DNA from: Antitrichia curtipendula | Lineage: Eukaryota; Streptophyta; Bryopsida; Hypnales; Leucodontaceae | Direction of reading: 5' to 3' | DNA: 64,000 nt | NCBI GenBank assembly: GCA_951230915.1 | Contig: OX579635.1 | Location: 29,450,001 to 29,514,000, forward strand | Shown here: piece after piece, positions 1 to 12,135 of the stretch | Position numbering within the stretch: the stretch's first letter is position 1 | Layout: each line of letters starts with the position of its first letter | The notes under the pieces: model-generated | Databases searched by the model: none | The model's input: the letters and a program-made list of their open reading frames with translations, nothing else | Told to the model about the DNA's origin: nothing | Program-made: the position numbers and the translations under genes

Positions 1-361
1 CCATCTCAGCAGTCCTCAATAGAGACACCTTGAAAACCTCATGTGGTGATTACCATGTTTTGAGGCTACGGAAGGAGAGAACGACCGGTAGTCATTGCTA
101 ATACAACCAAGATGAAACCTGCAAAAATGAATTCAATACGTTGGCATTACCGTACCCAAGTAGAGCAGATGGGAAACAAATTCAAAATTGACCAATTCAA
201 CATCCGCACCCAAATTGCCATGTCTCCATACACCATGGAAACCTCTCATAAGTGGGTTTCAAAACCTTATTAAGCGCACCTTGAAGTAGACTGTTGGCGA
301 ACGGATGAGTAGCCAAGAACACCTGAACTACCAAATATTGGAAGACCCCACTTAAGCTTTC

Positions 362-411
362 AAGGTAAATAACGAGTGATGCTTTGAAGGTAATTAACGA
401 GTGATGTTCAA
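362..411. repeat. Two-copy 25-bp direct repeat
   Basis: The unit AAGGTAAATAACGAGTGATG occurs at 362 and again at 387 with one substitution in the shared core. The copies are directly adjacent, which suggests a local tandem duplication. Confidence 0.8.
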
Positions 412-618
412 TGGCTGTAGTTACACCGATTGAAGAACAGCTGAAACATGTGTCATTGAATTCAACACTGCCATTCCCGAACTCAAAGAGATGGGTACGC
501 CATCTGCCAAGACAACCATTTGTGCATTCCCATATTGAAGTGCTTCACCATTGATGACGTAACATCCAGCAAAATCCGAAGCCCGCTATTCTGGAATGAA
601 TCTCCTCACACGAAGTCG

Positions 619-714
619 AACTTCTCAAATGACCTCATTCTACAAGCAGCTTCCAGTCATGATGGCTGGTATTTAATTGAATTTATCTCGGAGAATGAGG
701 TCATTTGAGAAGTT
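619..714. repeat. Perfect 23-bp inverted repeat with 50-bp loop
   Basis: The arm at 619-641 starts AACTTCTCAAATGACC. The arm at 692-714 is its exact reverse complement, so a transcript would fold into a 23-bp stem. Perfect arms suggest a recent origin or maintenance. No element boundary or target duplication was recognised around it. Confidence 0.85.
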
Positions 715-1434
715 CCGACCCCCTGGGGGTGAACCCGCATACCTTAGTTCACCCTGAGGGAGCAGAGCTCACATCGTCCACTCCCTACCACAATTCCAAG
801 GCTGCAAAAGAACACACAAAAGCTGATTGGAAAAACCCGTTCAGAGCGAGTAATGGATCCTCTGAGTGGTTTGTAAGTGGATGCTTCCGCATTGTCAGCA
901 GGCTGTCGAGCGTGCATGGATCATGCCGAGTTCTGAACTCGACACAATATCGAATGCTTCATTAAGGGAATCTCTTAGCAACACGAGTTGATGGGATTCA
1001 TGACAAGGCGAAGAAGACAGTGGCATGATTCACATGTTATTTAGGGTTTTAGAATCCTCCTCTCCGCCACCTATCGGCTAACTTAACTTACCTGTGACGA
1101 CATTGCAGGAGTAGCTATAGTTGTCTATTTGAGTTCGTTGCCCGTCATTGCTTGGAGAGTGGGAGGTGTGATCGAGTCTATGTTATGTTGAATTCCTGCT
1201 CGTGCCTAACTTGCCATGGTGTAACGAACTCCACAAATTGAACAATGTCTTTCAAGAGACCTTTACTTGGCACGACCTTGCTGAGGAGGAGTGACAGAAT
1301 GGAAGATGGAGCACAACGATGTTAATACGTGAGAATTTTAGTCAAAGTGGCTACTTGAAAAATAAATGCCTGGAATACTAGGCAGATTCCCAGGGAATAA
1401 TAGTCAAATTTGCTATGCAACAAGATGGTCTTAA

Positions 1435-2406
1435 CCCCTCACCGCCCAAGGCCTAACCATGTCAAAAAACAACCTTGCTTTTCAAGTGTTATAATTCTAA
1501 ATGTGAGTAAGTTATGAAAATCTCAACCGTACAATCTTGTATTGTTCATGTTGTAGATGGTGTTAATCAAATTTGGGGTCATTTGACCATATAGATTGAA
1601 AGATTATAATGTTCTAGTGTTGAAAAAAGATGCTGAAACTTTCCTAAAAACACAATTGGTGGTGAAATTCGATTTCTAAACCTACTCAAATGAGAAAACT
1701 TTAAATTTAAAAGTGATTCAAAACCAAAAGACAAACACTTTAGTGGGGAAAAAAATCATTCAATTGACTCATTGCGTTTGCAAAATTGTTTTGAAATGTC
1801 AAAAAACAGTGAAAAAAGTAGCAAAAAAACACATCTGTAGCTGAACCTACCTCTACTAAAATGCTTCTCAGTCAATAATAACTTCTTGTATTGATATGAA
1901 ATTTTTACCACAAGAACTAGACTAGTTTGCGCAACTTTTACAACAAAAATTATTGAAAACAACCCTTGTCTGAAGAAGTTATAAGCCGCCGAAGTTCATT
2001 GTAATGCAAAAATGTCTGGATTTGGAACTTCGAATTGTTTCCAAGCATTTAAAACAACTTAGATTGACAATAACATTTTGCCACAATAAGTAGACTTTAT
2101 GGGAACAAAACACAACAAATTTTATTGGAAACTAACATTTGATGAAAAAGATACAAGCCCCCGAAGTTGCAGCCATCTCAATGCAGTGTGGTGAACTCAA
2201 ATTGAACCTTCGAACTTCAAATGGCTTTCAAAAACTCAGAACATCTTGTATAGATTTGAAAATTTTACCACAAAAAATAGACTAGTATGCGCAACGTTTC
2301 CAACAAGTTTTATTGAATTTGGACATTGGATACAAAAGATTCAGCACTTTGAGGTTGACTGCTAGACTATATGAGGACACTTTTGGTCCCCTTGGGCGGT
2401 AAGGGG
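1435..2406 (+). mobile_element. Family B TTAA element, copy 1 (972 bp)
   Basis: TTAA at 1431-1434 and 2407-2410 flanks the element. The left end reads CCCCTCACCGCCCAAGG and the right end is its reverse complement with one change, giving a 17-bp terminal inverted repeat. Internally three imperfect units of about 190 bp follow one another, marked by CCGAAGTTCA-, CCGAAGTTGC- and TTTGAGGTTG-type segments at about 1990, 2160 and 2350. No long open frame is present. TTAA duplication plus CCC-type ends is the known signature of piggyBac elements, so I infer a non-autonomous member. A second copy of identical length lies at 39002-39973. Confidence 0.85.
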
Positions 2407-2573
2407 TTAAGTATCATCCAAACATCACCCAATTATCACACACAAATATTAGAGGAAGTAAATTATAAACCAAGTCTTCTTTGCTATCATTGATTGATTG
2501 CCTCATCAGTTTTGTTAATTTTCCAAAACTATAATAATTAACATCATTGAAACTAAAGTGTAAACAAGCCACC

Positions 2574-2829
2574 AAGGCCATATTTGTTATATTGAGACTT
2601 TTTGCAAATTTTGAGACAGAATGCTAGTTATTGGAAAATCTATTTAAAAAAATAGTAATTGAAATAATAAATAAATAATGCTAATATAATGATTCTATAA
2701 TAAAATTCTAAAAGTTAGTGTTGTTACTTATTTATAAAAAAATACTAGTAAAGAGATAAAGCATTTTATCTTCGAGTTGAGGATAAAAATGAGATTGCGA
2801 AAAGTCTCAATATAACAAATATGACCTTA
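2574..2829. mobile_element. Foldback element J, 256 bp
   Basis: The left end starts AAGGCCATATTTGTTATATT and the right end, read in reverse complement, starts AAGGTCATATTTGTTATATT. The similarity continues to about 33 bp with two or three mismatches. The interior is A+T-rich and non-coding. The size and paired ends fit a miniature inverted-repeat element. I could not fix a target duplication and assign no superfamily. Confidence 0.75.
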
Positions 2830-3507
2830 ACTACTAAACATGTGGTGAAGGATAACTTCAAGAAACACTTAATCCTTCATCCCTTAATGCCTAATCTTTC
2901 TTTGCCAATTTTGGCCAATTTTAGCTTGCATCTTTGTGTGAAAGTTTTATTTCCGTCACTTTCAATTAAAAAGGTTCATAAAGAATGAACACCTATTGAA
3001 GAATCAAGGATTGCTTTGGATAAATGAGAAAGCATTTGGATGATACTTCAGCCTAATGCATTTTGTTCATCATCAAGAATATGGAGATTGAAGTACTTAG
3101 GGGTCAGTGGTTTTGAAAGTGCAATCATAGTTCAACATGGTGATATCTATGTATTTGACATCAAAGTGAATGGATTGAGGTATTGTACCTATAGGGTAGG
3201 ATCAACACATTGATGCCAAATAATTCATTAAAGTTTCTAGATAGATTTGGCACTTTAAAATAATAATAAATTAAATACAATATTATATTCAAACAAAATT
3301 GAAAATAGATGGAAACTAACTTCAAAAGCCACTTAATTTGATGTGTTGAGAGATGAGAAGAAAAGTTGTTTATACAAGTGGGGTGGTAGAGGTAAAAAAA
3401 ACCATGTGGGATATATAAATTAGGATTAGTAGGAACTCAACCACACATAGTTAAGTCAAAAGCAGGAATTGTGTTCAAAATAGAAGTTCAAACCTCATTT
3501 AGGCATG
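2830..3507. other. Unassigned AT-rich region
   Basis: No open frame above 60 codons and no repeat structure was recognised between the two foldback elements. Confidence 0.4.
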
Positions 3508-3702
3508 CAGATAGAACCTCTCTTAACGCATGGTGATTATGCATTTAGAGAGTCCTCAGACTATGTACGTGTCTGTCCATCTTAAATCTACCGGACCACA
3601 TGTCTTTTCGTCTTGAATAAGACGTAGGCCCACCTATTGTCTTCAAACTCTCTTACTGCATATTATGCACTAAGGAGTATGCAATAAGAGAGGTTCTACC
3701 TG
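3508..3702. mobile_element. Foldback element I, 195 bp
   Basis: The left end is CAGATAGAACCTCTCTTA and the right end in reverse complement is CAGGTAGAACCTCTCTTA. A second inner pair (TGATTATGCATTTAGAGAGT against TGCATAATATGCAGTAAGAG) makes most of the sequence palindromic. It is non-coding and fits a miniature inverted-repeat element. The target duplication is not clear. Confidence 0.7.
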
Positions 3703-4545
3703 TATTGAAATTAAAAAATTAAAAAAAATAGAAATAAGTTGATGTGGAAAATTAAGCTGAATTTCATCTCTAAATTTTCTTTTGAGATTTCAAGTCTCCA
3801 ATCAAAAGTTATGGACAAATTTTAGAGAGAAGTTGGAAAGGACATTTCTTTTTACATTTTCAAACACCTTCTCTGAATTTTGTCCAAATTTGTTTTGTAG
3901 GATCAAAATCACAAACGTGTTTTGATGATGAAAGTCTGTTCGATTTTATAGCTTTTTCTAGTTCAGAATTTTTGGAAAAAATTTATTCTATTATGCCAAA
4001 ATGAGATTTGGAAATTTGACTACAATTCCTACATTTTGACAATGAGTGGTCAAGCTCTCATCTTCAAATTATCCCATACCATTTGAGGATTCATGACGGA
4101 CAATGAATTTCATTATAAAAATGACCTCCCTACCGTTCTTTCTCATCGAAGGTCAATGAAACAACTTCATCACCTAGGGGTCTAAATTCTCCATGATGGT
4201 AGATTGATGATGATTGAACTTTATTTTGGAATTTCTAATGTAAATTGCCGATTTTCTTTATTTACATCAATATGGTCATCTAACCCCTAAACATCCTGAG
4301 TATTCTCCAAAATTATAAATTTCAGCTACATTGGATCGTTACTCCCAAAATTGTGCTTGAAAAACACTCTTGTACGCAATGTATGATCAGATGGAAAAGT
4401 AATACAAGTGTTTCTTGCAACTATCTATTTGATAAGTTATTTTGTTGAGTGTACTAATTAGAAGAACTAGCCATCATGTAAATCAAGCAATATTTTGTAT
4501 ACATCTTACAAATCTTTGCAAAGAATAAAGGATTGAAAAACATCA
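3703..4545. other. Unassigned AT-rich region
   Basis: No domain, long frame or paired ends were recognised. The stretch ends at the TTAA that bounds the first C-family copy. Confidence 0.4.
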
Positions 4546-4549
4546 TTAA

Positions 4550-5356
4550 CCCCTTAATTTCCTTAACTAAGTTTTCACCAAAAACGCTACAAAACTGTCA
4601 TTTCTAGTACAAGTATCAAATTTTTGAAACAAAACATTTTTGGATACACATAACCATAGGATCCTAAAGTACACTAGTTTGAAAAGATGTGGAAAAAATT
4701 TCAGATACTTCCATAGTATAGATTGCAAGATATTAGCATTTGAAGTGACAAAAATCTTTCGAAGGGCCCTGTGAATAACTAGGCAATTGCACTTCACAAG
4801 GTCACAATTGAATGAAAAATTGTTCAAAATGGTGGTGCTTCTTTGGATTCATTCTTCAAAGCAAATTGGCTACATGCTTGAAAACTTGCAGATCATTTGG
4901 AATTGTACAACATATAGAAAAAAAATAGTAAGCAAGAAGGAGTAGAGAATGATTCAATATACTAAATTGATAAGAATTTCATTATGGAGTTGAAAAATGC
5001 CAACTCCAGTGGTTGTAATGTTGCTATAAACAATCTATATCCTATGATTTTATTTTTTTCAAAAATATTGAAAATTGAACTAAATAAAGACTTCAAAGTT
5101 TATTTTAGAGTAAAAAATTCATAACTGCCTGCAAACTAAAACTCCTCATAATTTTCATGTCATTAAGCAAAATGCAATGATTCAAAGCTTTCCATGTAAA
5201 CATAAATTTGGAAAACCAATTTCAAATTCTTATATGTTAAAAAAATATTTTTTCTAATCTGTCCGGACTACTTGGACTACGTGACCAAGAAAAAAACTAT
5301 ATATTATACAATAACTTTTTAACCATGCTATCAAAAGTTATGGAAATTATTGGACC
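4550..5356 (-). mobile_element. Family C element, minus orientation, truncated by a nested copy
   Basis: TTAA at 4546-4549 is followed by CCCCTTAATTTCC and then the C-family 3' part in reverse order: a TTTTCACCAAAAAC segment, the CATAACCATAGGATC segment, CAATTGCACTTCACAAGG, and TTGTACAACATATAG. The copy breaks at ATTGGACCTTAA. That point matches the internal TTTAAGGTCCAACAAT of full-length C copies, so the next element inserted at a TTAA inside this one. Short minus-strand frames here are repeat sequence, not genes. Confidence 0.75.
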
Positions 5357-5360
5357 TTAA

Positions 5361-5825
5361 CCCCTAAAGTTCCACTCACCAAAAACACTCAAGAATTGCC
5401 ATTTTTAGTACAAGTACCAAATTTTTGAAAAAAAGACTTTTTTGTCACCTGTAAAGATAGGATCTTGTAGTATGCTGACTTGAAAACATGTGGTAAAAAT
5501 TTTAGAAATTTCCACAGCGTGGATTGCAAGATATAAGCATTCAAATTCATTAAAATCATTTTTTGGGCCCTGCAAAAAACTGGGCAGTTGCACTTCACAA
5601 TCTCACTTTTCTATGAAAAAATGTCCAAAATGGTGGTGCTTCTTTGGATTCATTTTTCTGTACAACTTTTTTACAAGCTTGAAAAATTTCACATCATTTG
5701 AAGTTGTACAACATATAGGAAAAAAATAGTAAGTAGAAAGAAGTAGAGAATGATTCAAAGTACAAAATTGTTAAGAATTTGGTTATGGAATTGAAATTGC
5801 CAATCCCAATGGTTGAAATGTTGTA
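5361..5825 (-). mobile_element. Family C element, minus orientation, 3' portion only
   Basis: It begins CCCCTAAAGTTCCACTC directly after TTAA at 5357-5360 and follows the C family to about 5825, ending near CCAATGGTTGAAATGTTG. The remaining half is missing. It lies nested in the C copy that starts at 4550. Confidence 0.7.
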
Positions 5826-6289
5826 CTCCCTTTGTCCCACTAAAAACCTCCAAAATTCTTCTTTTTGAGGGATTAACTATATTTTTAGTCATAGTGCTAG
5901 CAATACATGTATTCAAGAACAAATAAGCTATCATTTAAATCTATGCAAAATCTCTAGCTTAGGCATTGTCGTTTAGGCACCTAAAATCCATGTAGAAAGT
6001 ACGAGGTTTGAGCATAATTTGTAAATGTTGCCAGCTTTGTCAATTTAAATGATTTAAAGGGTGGTGGCAAGAACAGGATTCTAGAAATGTGTTTCCCAAT
6101 CTAAATATGTGCAATAAAAAAAACTAGCCCACTTTACAACATATTTTTATAGTGTTGAAGTAGTCACTAAATGCATCATCAACACTACTATCTAGAGAAA
6201 TAATTTGTACAAGGTGCCTTATATGAGCAAGACCAAACTTGCTAGGCCAAAGGAATGCTCCTAGATTGTTTCACTTGCCCCTACAAGGT
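5826..6289. other. Unassigned region before the assembly gap
   Basis: No gene or repeat boundary was recognised. The last bases before the gap could belong to an element that is lost in the gap. Confidence 0.4.
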
Positions 6290-6489
6290 NNNNNNNNNNN
6301 NNNNNNNNNNNNNNNNNNNNNNNNNNNNNNNNNNNNNNNNNNNNNNNNNNNNNNNNNNNNNNNNNNNNNNNNNNNNNNNNNNNNNNNNNNNNNNNNNNNN
6401 NNNNNNNNNNNNNNNNNNNNNNNNNNNNNNNNNNNNNNNNNNNNNNNNNNNNNNNNNNNNNNNNNNNNNNNNNNNNNNNNNNNNNNNNN
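6290..6489. other. Assembly gap of exactly 200 N
   Basis: A run of 200 unknown bases, a usual placeholder size. The true length is unknown. D-family sequence begins in the first base after it, so the assembler probably broke at a repeated element. Any open frame that runs across it is meaningless. Confidence 0.99.
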
Positions 6490-8628
6490 AGTAGAAGTTG
6501 GTATGAGTTGAAGGAAAAACTAAATTGTTAACAACTCTAAGATGAAATTGAAATATATTAGTTCCAATGGTAATATTATTTTAGCAAGCATATTTATCTC
6601 TTATTGAACCGAGGCCTTTTTTCGTCCCAAAACACTCAAAACTATCATTTCTATTGCAAGTTGTAAAACCTTTTAACTTTTTTTGTTCATATCCAACCAT
6701 ATGATCTTGTACTAGACTAATACAAGAATGTATGGAAGAAATTTCAACAACTTTGACAATATAGATTCAAAGATATATGCAATTAAAGTGAAGAAAAAAA
6801 ATTTATTGTACCTTTCGGAATTAGGTTTATTGAACTTGAATTTGTTTAACTTAAATTTTTTTGCACTATAGATATTGAGATTTTTCTTATAAATAATTGA
6901 GTTGTGGATTTGAGATTTAAAAATAATACTGAATTTTCAATTCAAAAGAACACTATTATATAAAAGTAGGTAGAAGATAGACCAGATTACCTTACTATAC
7001 CTTGTAATCTATATATGTGTGTGTTGAATTTTTTTAATTTTGGGAGCTATTGAGTTATTATTTCACAATAGATATGCCTTTATTTTTTTCTACTTTTATT
7101 TTTTGTCCATTTCTTTACATCCTATGGTAGTTAAAATTAAAATTTGAGGCATTTAAACATGTCCTTATTGTAATTGAAAAATTTACACACAATTTTAGGG
7201 GTGATTAGTACAATGTGTACACTCTAATTATTGTTGAACACAACCTACACAAATAGTACAAACATCATATATCAAACAATTCATACAAATGAATCATACA
7301 TGTGCAACAAGAAAAATAAACACAAAAACTGAAAATCTCATAAGTAGTATTATATTGGTTAAGCTTAATTTATGCAACACGTCCTTGAAAATCTCTTGCC
7401 ACATATCTGAGTTAGAGTGAGCAAACAAATAACAAACCAAAATGAGACATTGTTAATTAATTTATCTATTTATAGATGAAAAAAAGCTCCTCATAAAGAT
7501 TCTTTCCCTCTCTTTTAGGCTACCCTTTGTGTAGATTTACAATTTATATATTATGAATCATTACTATGTATTATATAGTAGTTGTGATACAATATGCTTC
7601 AAAAAAGTGATGCTATAGTAACTTGTATATTATTTAAATTATTAGATATAACATTTAAAATGTACCCTATAATAGGTCTCACATTGTTTCTAAAGTAACC
7701 ACTAGTGAAGTACTTGGGGAGATAGAAGAAAAAACTAAATCTTTGATAGTTCTATGAGGGAATTGAAACACACTAATTGCAATAGTGAGGTTGTTCTAGC
7801 AAGAAAAACAAACCATATATAATTTTTTATGAAAAATTGTGAAAATTGAACTCAAAAATGAATCCTATAATCTATTTTTTTGAAATGTTAAATTGTCCGA
7901 AAACAAGATTTTTTGTAATTTTTCATCACTAATCCAAATGGAATGAATCAGATCATTCCTTCTTTACAAAAGTAATTTCTTATGATAAACAAAATATTAA
8001 ATTTTTTATTTTGAGTTTTAATGATTTTTTTTGGTATTGTCCAACAAACTGTTTTTTGAGCTTAGTGTGGCATAAATTTTGCTCCTAGGCACTAATTGGA
8101 ATAAAAATTATATTATCCAAAAGCTAATGTATTTTCCTATCATCAAAAAAGTTGCAAAAAATGAAGTCAAATTTGAGATCATATATTCATTCATACAAAC
8201 TCCCCCAATCCTTACGATGTCCCTTCAGTTGACAATACACTTGGTTCTTTTTGAATTAACCTTGTGGGATTTTTTTTGAGAACCATGAAAATTGAGTTTA
8301 AAAATGAATCCAACATGTTATTTTATTAAAATAAATTCTATGATTGCATGAAAAAGAAAAAGCTCCATAACTTTCACACTACTAATCCAAATGGAATGCA
8401 TTTAAACTTTCTACATAGAAAAAATATAATCTATGAGGAGTTTTTTTAAATTAATTTTTTGTGGCATAACTTTTGCTCTCAAGCATTGATTAAAATAAAA
8501 TCATATTCCAGAAAAGCTAATGTGATCTTCTATCTTTAGAAAAAAATTCAAAAATCACGTCAAAATTAAGATACACAAGTCTATCCAAAGTCCATTTTGT
8601 CACTCGTAGAGACATGGGACTTTAGGGG
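6490..8628 (-). mobile_element. Mosaic of decayed family D copies, minus orientation
   Basis: At least four D-derived blocks can be separated. At 6490-6600 there is only the middle part (AGTAGAAGTTGGTATGAGTT). At 6601-6965 a fresh 5' start appears (GAGGCCTTTTTTCGTCCC). At about 7690-8230 the middle and 3' part returns. At about 8231-8628 another 3' part ends with GGGACTTTAGGGG and TTAA at 8629-8632. The sequence at about 6966-7690 is foreign to the family and may be an insertion. All blocks are diverged. Confidence 0.6.
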
Positions 8629-8632
8629 TTAA

Positions 8633-11183
8633 TTTTAAGAGAAAATCTATGATCACAAAAGACATATAAGTTGTTTATAACATAAAAGGGATGTAAAAAT
8701 ACCATTGAACATCCCAAAATTACTTTTGATGAGTTCAGAATATGAAGTGTAAAATGTGATGATTAATTTTAGAGTTCTTGCATAATTGTGATGGATGATT
8801 GTGTACAACTCATATTCTCTAAATTTTAGCTTGAAATATCAATGTATTCCAAAATTGTAATCCAAATCCACAAGTTCTCATTTTTTTCCATTATTGAAGG
8901 GAACCTTTTCTACATAGTTTTTTTGTCAATTCTTTACACATTGTATAGGATATTCTTGTATACAAGTCCTTCCTTTTCAACTTTTTTTCAAACTTCAAGC
9001 TCTATAAGGACTTTTGGAGAGCATTCACTGAGCTTGAACACTAAAAAATTTTGATCCTAGCTTTCAGAGATGAGTACTTGAAAAATTGATGAATGGCCTT
9101 AAAACTCTTGGAAGGAGAACATGAATAAACTCTCTATATATTGTCTTCTACAAAGTCAAATAGGCATTGTCTCTTGGTCTATATTAATAGGCTTTTTTTT
9201 AATAAATGTAAACCAAAATTTTAAAATTCATTCAAAATTGGTTGTAAATTGAATATTTGTAATTTTCACGTAAATTTTCTTTTTCTTGTCAAAAAGTTAA
9301 GATCTAGTTGTAGTAACTTTGAAGATTTTCACTTATTCATTCAAGTCATTTTTGAAGAGTCATTTTTTGAACTAAAAAGGTTACATTTTGAAATCAAACA
9401 TTTATAATCCCTTGGAACTATAGAATATCCATAAAAATAAGATTTGAGAATCTATACAATATAAATGCAAGAGAACTACAAAGAATCTACAAATATTTAG
9501 ATGGATGAAAAAAATGAGACTTTGTGTGAGCTTGGGACATGTTTGTTGTTCAAAACTTGAATGTTTGGTCTAACTTTTAGGGATTAAATCTACATGCTAA
9601 CTTAGTATTTGTCATCATAATCCACCTAGCCATGGTAAAGGTTAAAGGACTTCATTGAGTAGATATCGAATAAGTTGTAGACGGATTTGCTTTCACTTTT
9701 TAGGTCTATGCAACCTTGATAATTTATCTATCTCCAATATTTGCCTATCAAATCTAGCATAATTTCTATTATTATATTTTATTGTTTTTTGTTGAAGCTT
9801 GTTAGCAATTGAAAGAGCTTCTTCTCTAAGCTTGTTTTTCATTCAGTATCAAATGCATTAACTTTAATTTCCAAAAGTATTAATTGTAGGTGCATCCAAA
9901 ATCCACCCTAGACTTGCCAACATGATGGTATGTCCGTGGTTCTATTGTAGGGTGTATTAATCGAGTGTATTGGCCCAAAATCACCTATACAAAAGTACTA
10001 AGTTGTGCACATGTTGGAACTACTATGTCTTCAAGCTAAATTTAGCACCTTGGTGTTGAAATAATTTAATTTTTTCATTTGGACAATTTTACAACTTAAG
10101 CCAATTTTTTTGGCTTTCAGCATGTTATTCTTCCTAATTTTTTGACACTTTGATGAAATGATTTTTTTTTTCTATTCAAACATGAATGTGTTCCTTTTTT
10201 CAAAATCTCAAGAAGAATTTTCAGATATTATGAATTTTCAACAATGAAATTTCCTTAGATTTTCAGAAATATTTGTACTACTTTCATAATTTAAGCATGC
10301 TCCAATTTTTTACAAAATTAACCTACACGTAGGGTACCACTAACAACTTATCCAAATTGTGCAATCTATCTCTACATTCACTCCTTAATAATGTAGTTCC
10401 TGCATCTTTTGGGCTCATTGTCATTTAAGACAAACTGTCACAATGAGCTCAAAATAATATAAAATAAAATGAAATTGATTTCATCCCTTACCCATATCCG
10501 TATCCCGTATCATATTGTATCTACATCTGTATCCTATTTGTATTGTACATGTACCGTATCCATATCCATATCTAAAGTTGTTTTTCAAGATCAACGGCAT
10601 CGGGAGGGGGAGGATTTTTTTAAAATATTTTATATCAACGGCTCTCAATTTTCCAGGCGGGAGGAGGAAATGGACATGATGCATCTTTTCGTTACATTGT
10701 GTGTTACCAGTTCCACTGTACATTTCCAGTGAGGCCAGCTCCCAGTGAAGAAAAATAAGACATAGAAAAAACAGATGAAATCATTGAACCAGGGATGTGC
10801 CACGTGCATGCCCTTGGCATTCAAACCATTTCAGAGGAAGGACCTGAAGAGAATTTGGAAAGAAGATTTCATTGCAGGCAGAAAAAGACGTACCTTACAA
10901 CTGCCTGGCCTCAAGCTGAGAGTGAGTAATTTTTACCCCCGGCTGAGGCAGAGTCAAACCTAGACATAAATTACCACGAAACAAAAGAAAGGTTAACGTA
11001 TGAAGGCATAACATTGTTAGAGCATCTGCACCGGGGCGCGCCATACTGCCTCACCAAATGGTTTCGGGGTGTCCAGGGAGTTTTAAGCGTCTCGCTAGTT
11101 GCAACCTTTGCCATTTTTCAATGCATGCCACGTCACAATCTCAGCTATACACTTGAACCTACAGTGCCTTCAAGTTTTGACTT
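8633..11183. other. Unassigned AT-rich region
   Basis: No gene was recognised. At about 10490-10580 there is a low-complexity tract built from CATATC, CGTATC and TGTATC words. At about 11017-11110 there is a short GC-richer patch (AGAGCATCTGCACCGGGG) that does not resolve into a gene. Confidence 0.4.
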
Positions 11184-11595
11184 AAGGTAGTATGGCCTAA
11201 AAGTGACCATTTAAGGGCTGATCTGCCTTTTTAACAAGTTTCCAGGAATAGAAATATTTTTGGATCATTTTTCAGAGAAAGAAAAATGTATGCGGAACAT
11301 AACACAAGTGGTTTCATATTTTTTGAATCATTTTTGAATTACTTATGAATTTTAAAAAAAAAACTGTTGTAGGCACCTATTTGTGACCCTAGGTCCTCCA
11401 AAATCCGACCATTTGCAACTTCTAAAGTGATTTGAGTAAATGAATGTCAATGATTGGGTCTTGCAGTAAATAATGCTTTTCTCTCGATTCTCTCAATGGC
11501 TTGAGAGGACCATTTAAGGATCACCTAATGTTCATTTCAAACTTAAATATAGGGTTGATTTGAAGAGGCCACTCGCTTTTAGAGCAGACTATCTT
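11184..11595. mobile_element. Family F TIR element, copy 1 (about 412 bp)
   Basis: The left end is AAGGTAGTATGGCCTAAAAG. The right end in reverse complement is AAGATAGTCTGCTCTAAAAG. The interior matches the copy at 40209-40609 over most of its length, for example AAAAGTGACCATT, TTTTTCAGAGAAAGAAAAAT and CCTATTTGTGACCCTAG. It is non-coding. The superfamily is not assigned. Confidence 0.75.
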
Positions 11596-12131
11596 ATACC
11601 ACGGTAAGATGGCAGAACCCGGATTCAATGGCTTCTCAAGGCAAGAGCTAGGTAAGCAAAGGAGTGGTCAACGTTGTGATCAAAAGAGCTCTGAGTGTCT
11701 CTCATACATGTTCAATACTTGAATAGCTTCCATAGAATCAGCGATGAATTTCCAACCACTGGTAAGATTTATAATTATTGCGCCTTGGGAAGTAGGAGCT
11801 TATGGATTTTTTTCTTTCTTTCATATCATGTATTGGTGGGGGTCCAATACCTAGGTGGGGCCAGTCTTTTCTCTGACATACAACACTCAACATCTAGTGT
11901 GTCCATTTTGAAGCCCCCTGGTAGTGATGCTCTTAATTGTCTAAACCATTTGCCCTATAATTCCTCCCTAGATGGAGGCTTTTCAATTATAATCTAAAAA
12001 AAATCATTGACTGGTTGGAAAGTTGTAGTGGTGGCGCCATTGATTTGGATTGAAAAATTACAAATAATCATTGGTTGGCTAGAAAGTTGTCATATCCGTT
12101 TCTAAGGGGAGCAAAAAAGAACCCCCTTTAG
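11596..12131. other. Unassigned region with a short duplicated segment
   Basis: A plus-strand frame at 11695-11997 has no recognised domain. The segment ATTGACTGGTTGGAAAGTTG near 12007 recurs as CATTGGTTGGCTAGAAAGTTG near 12069, which points to a local duplication. Confidence 0.4.
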
Positions 12132-12135
12132 TTAT

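Larger units (their letters stand above)
1..1430. other. Unassigned region, no gene recognised
   Basis: The base composition is more balanced than in most of the window and there are short open frames on the plus strand (520-708, 705-965). Neither shows a domain I recognise. The second starts inside an inverted repeat arm, which argues against it being a real gene. It could be exon debris of a host gene or an old transposon, but nothing here allows a choice. Confidence 0.4.

Noticed and set aside
6239..6511. Open frame crossing the assembly gap
   Set aside because: Most of it is unknown bases; it has no meaning.
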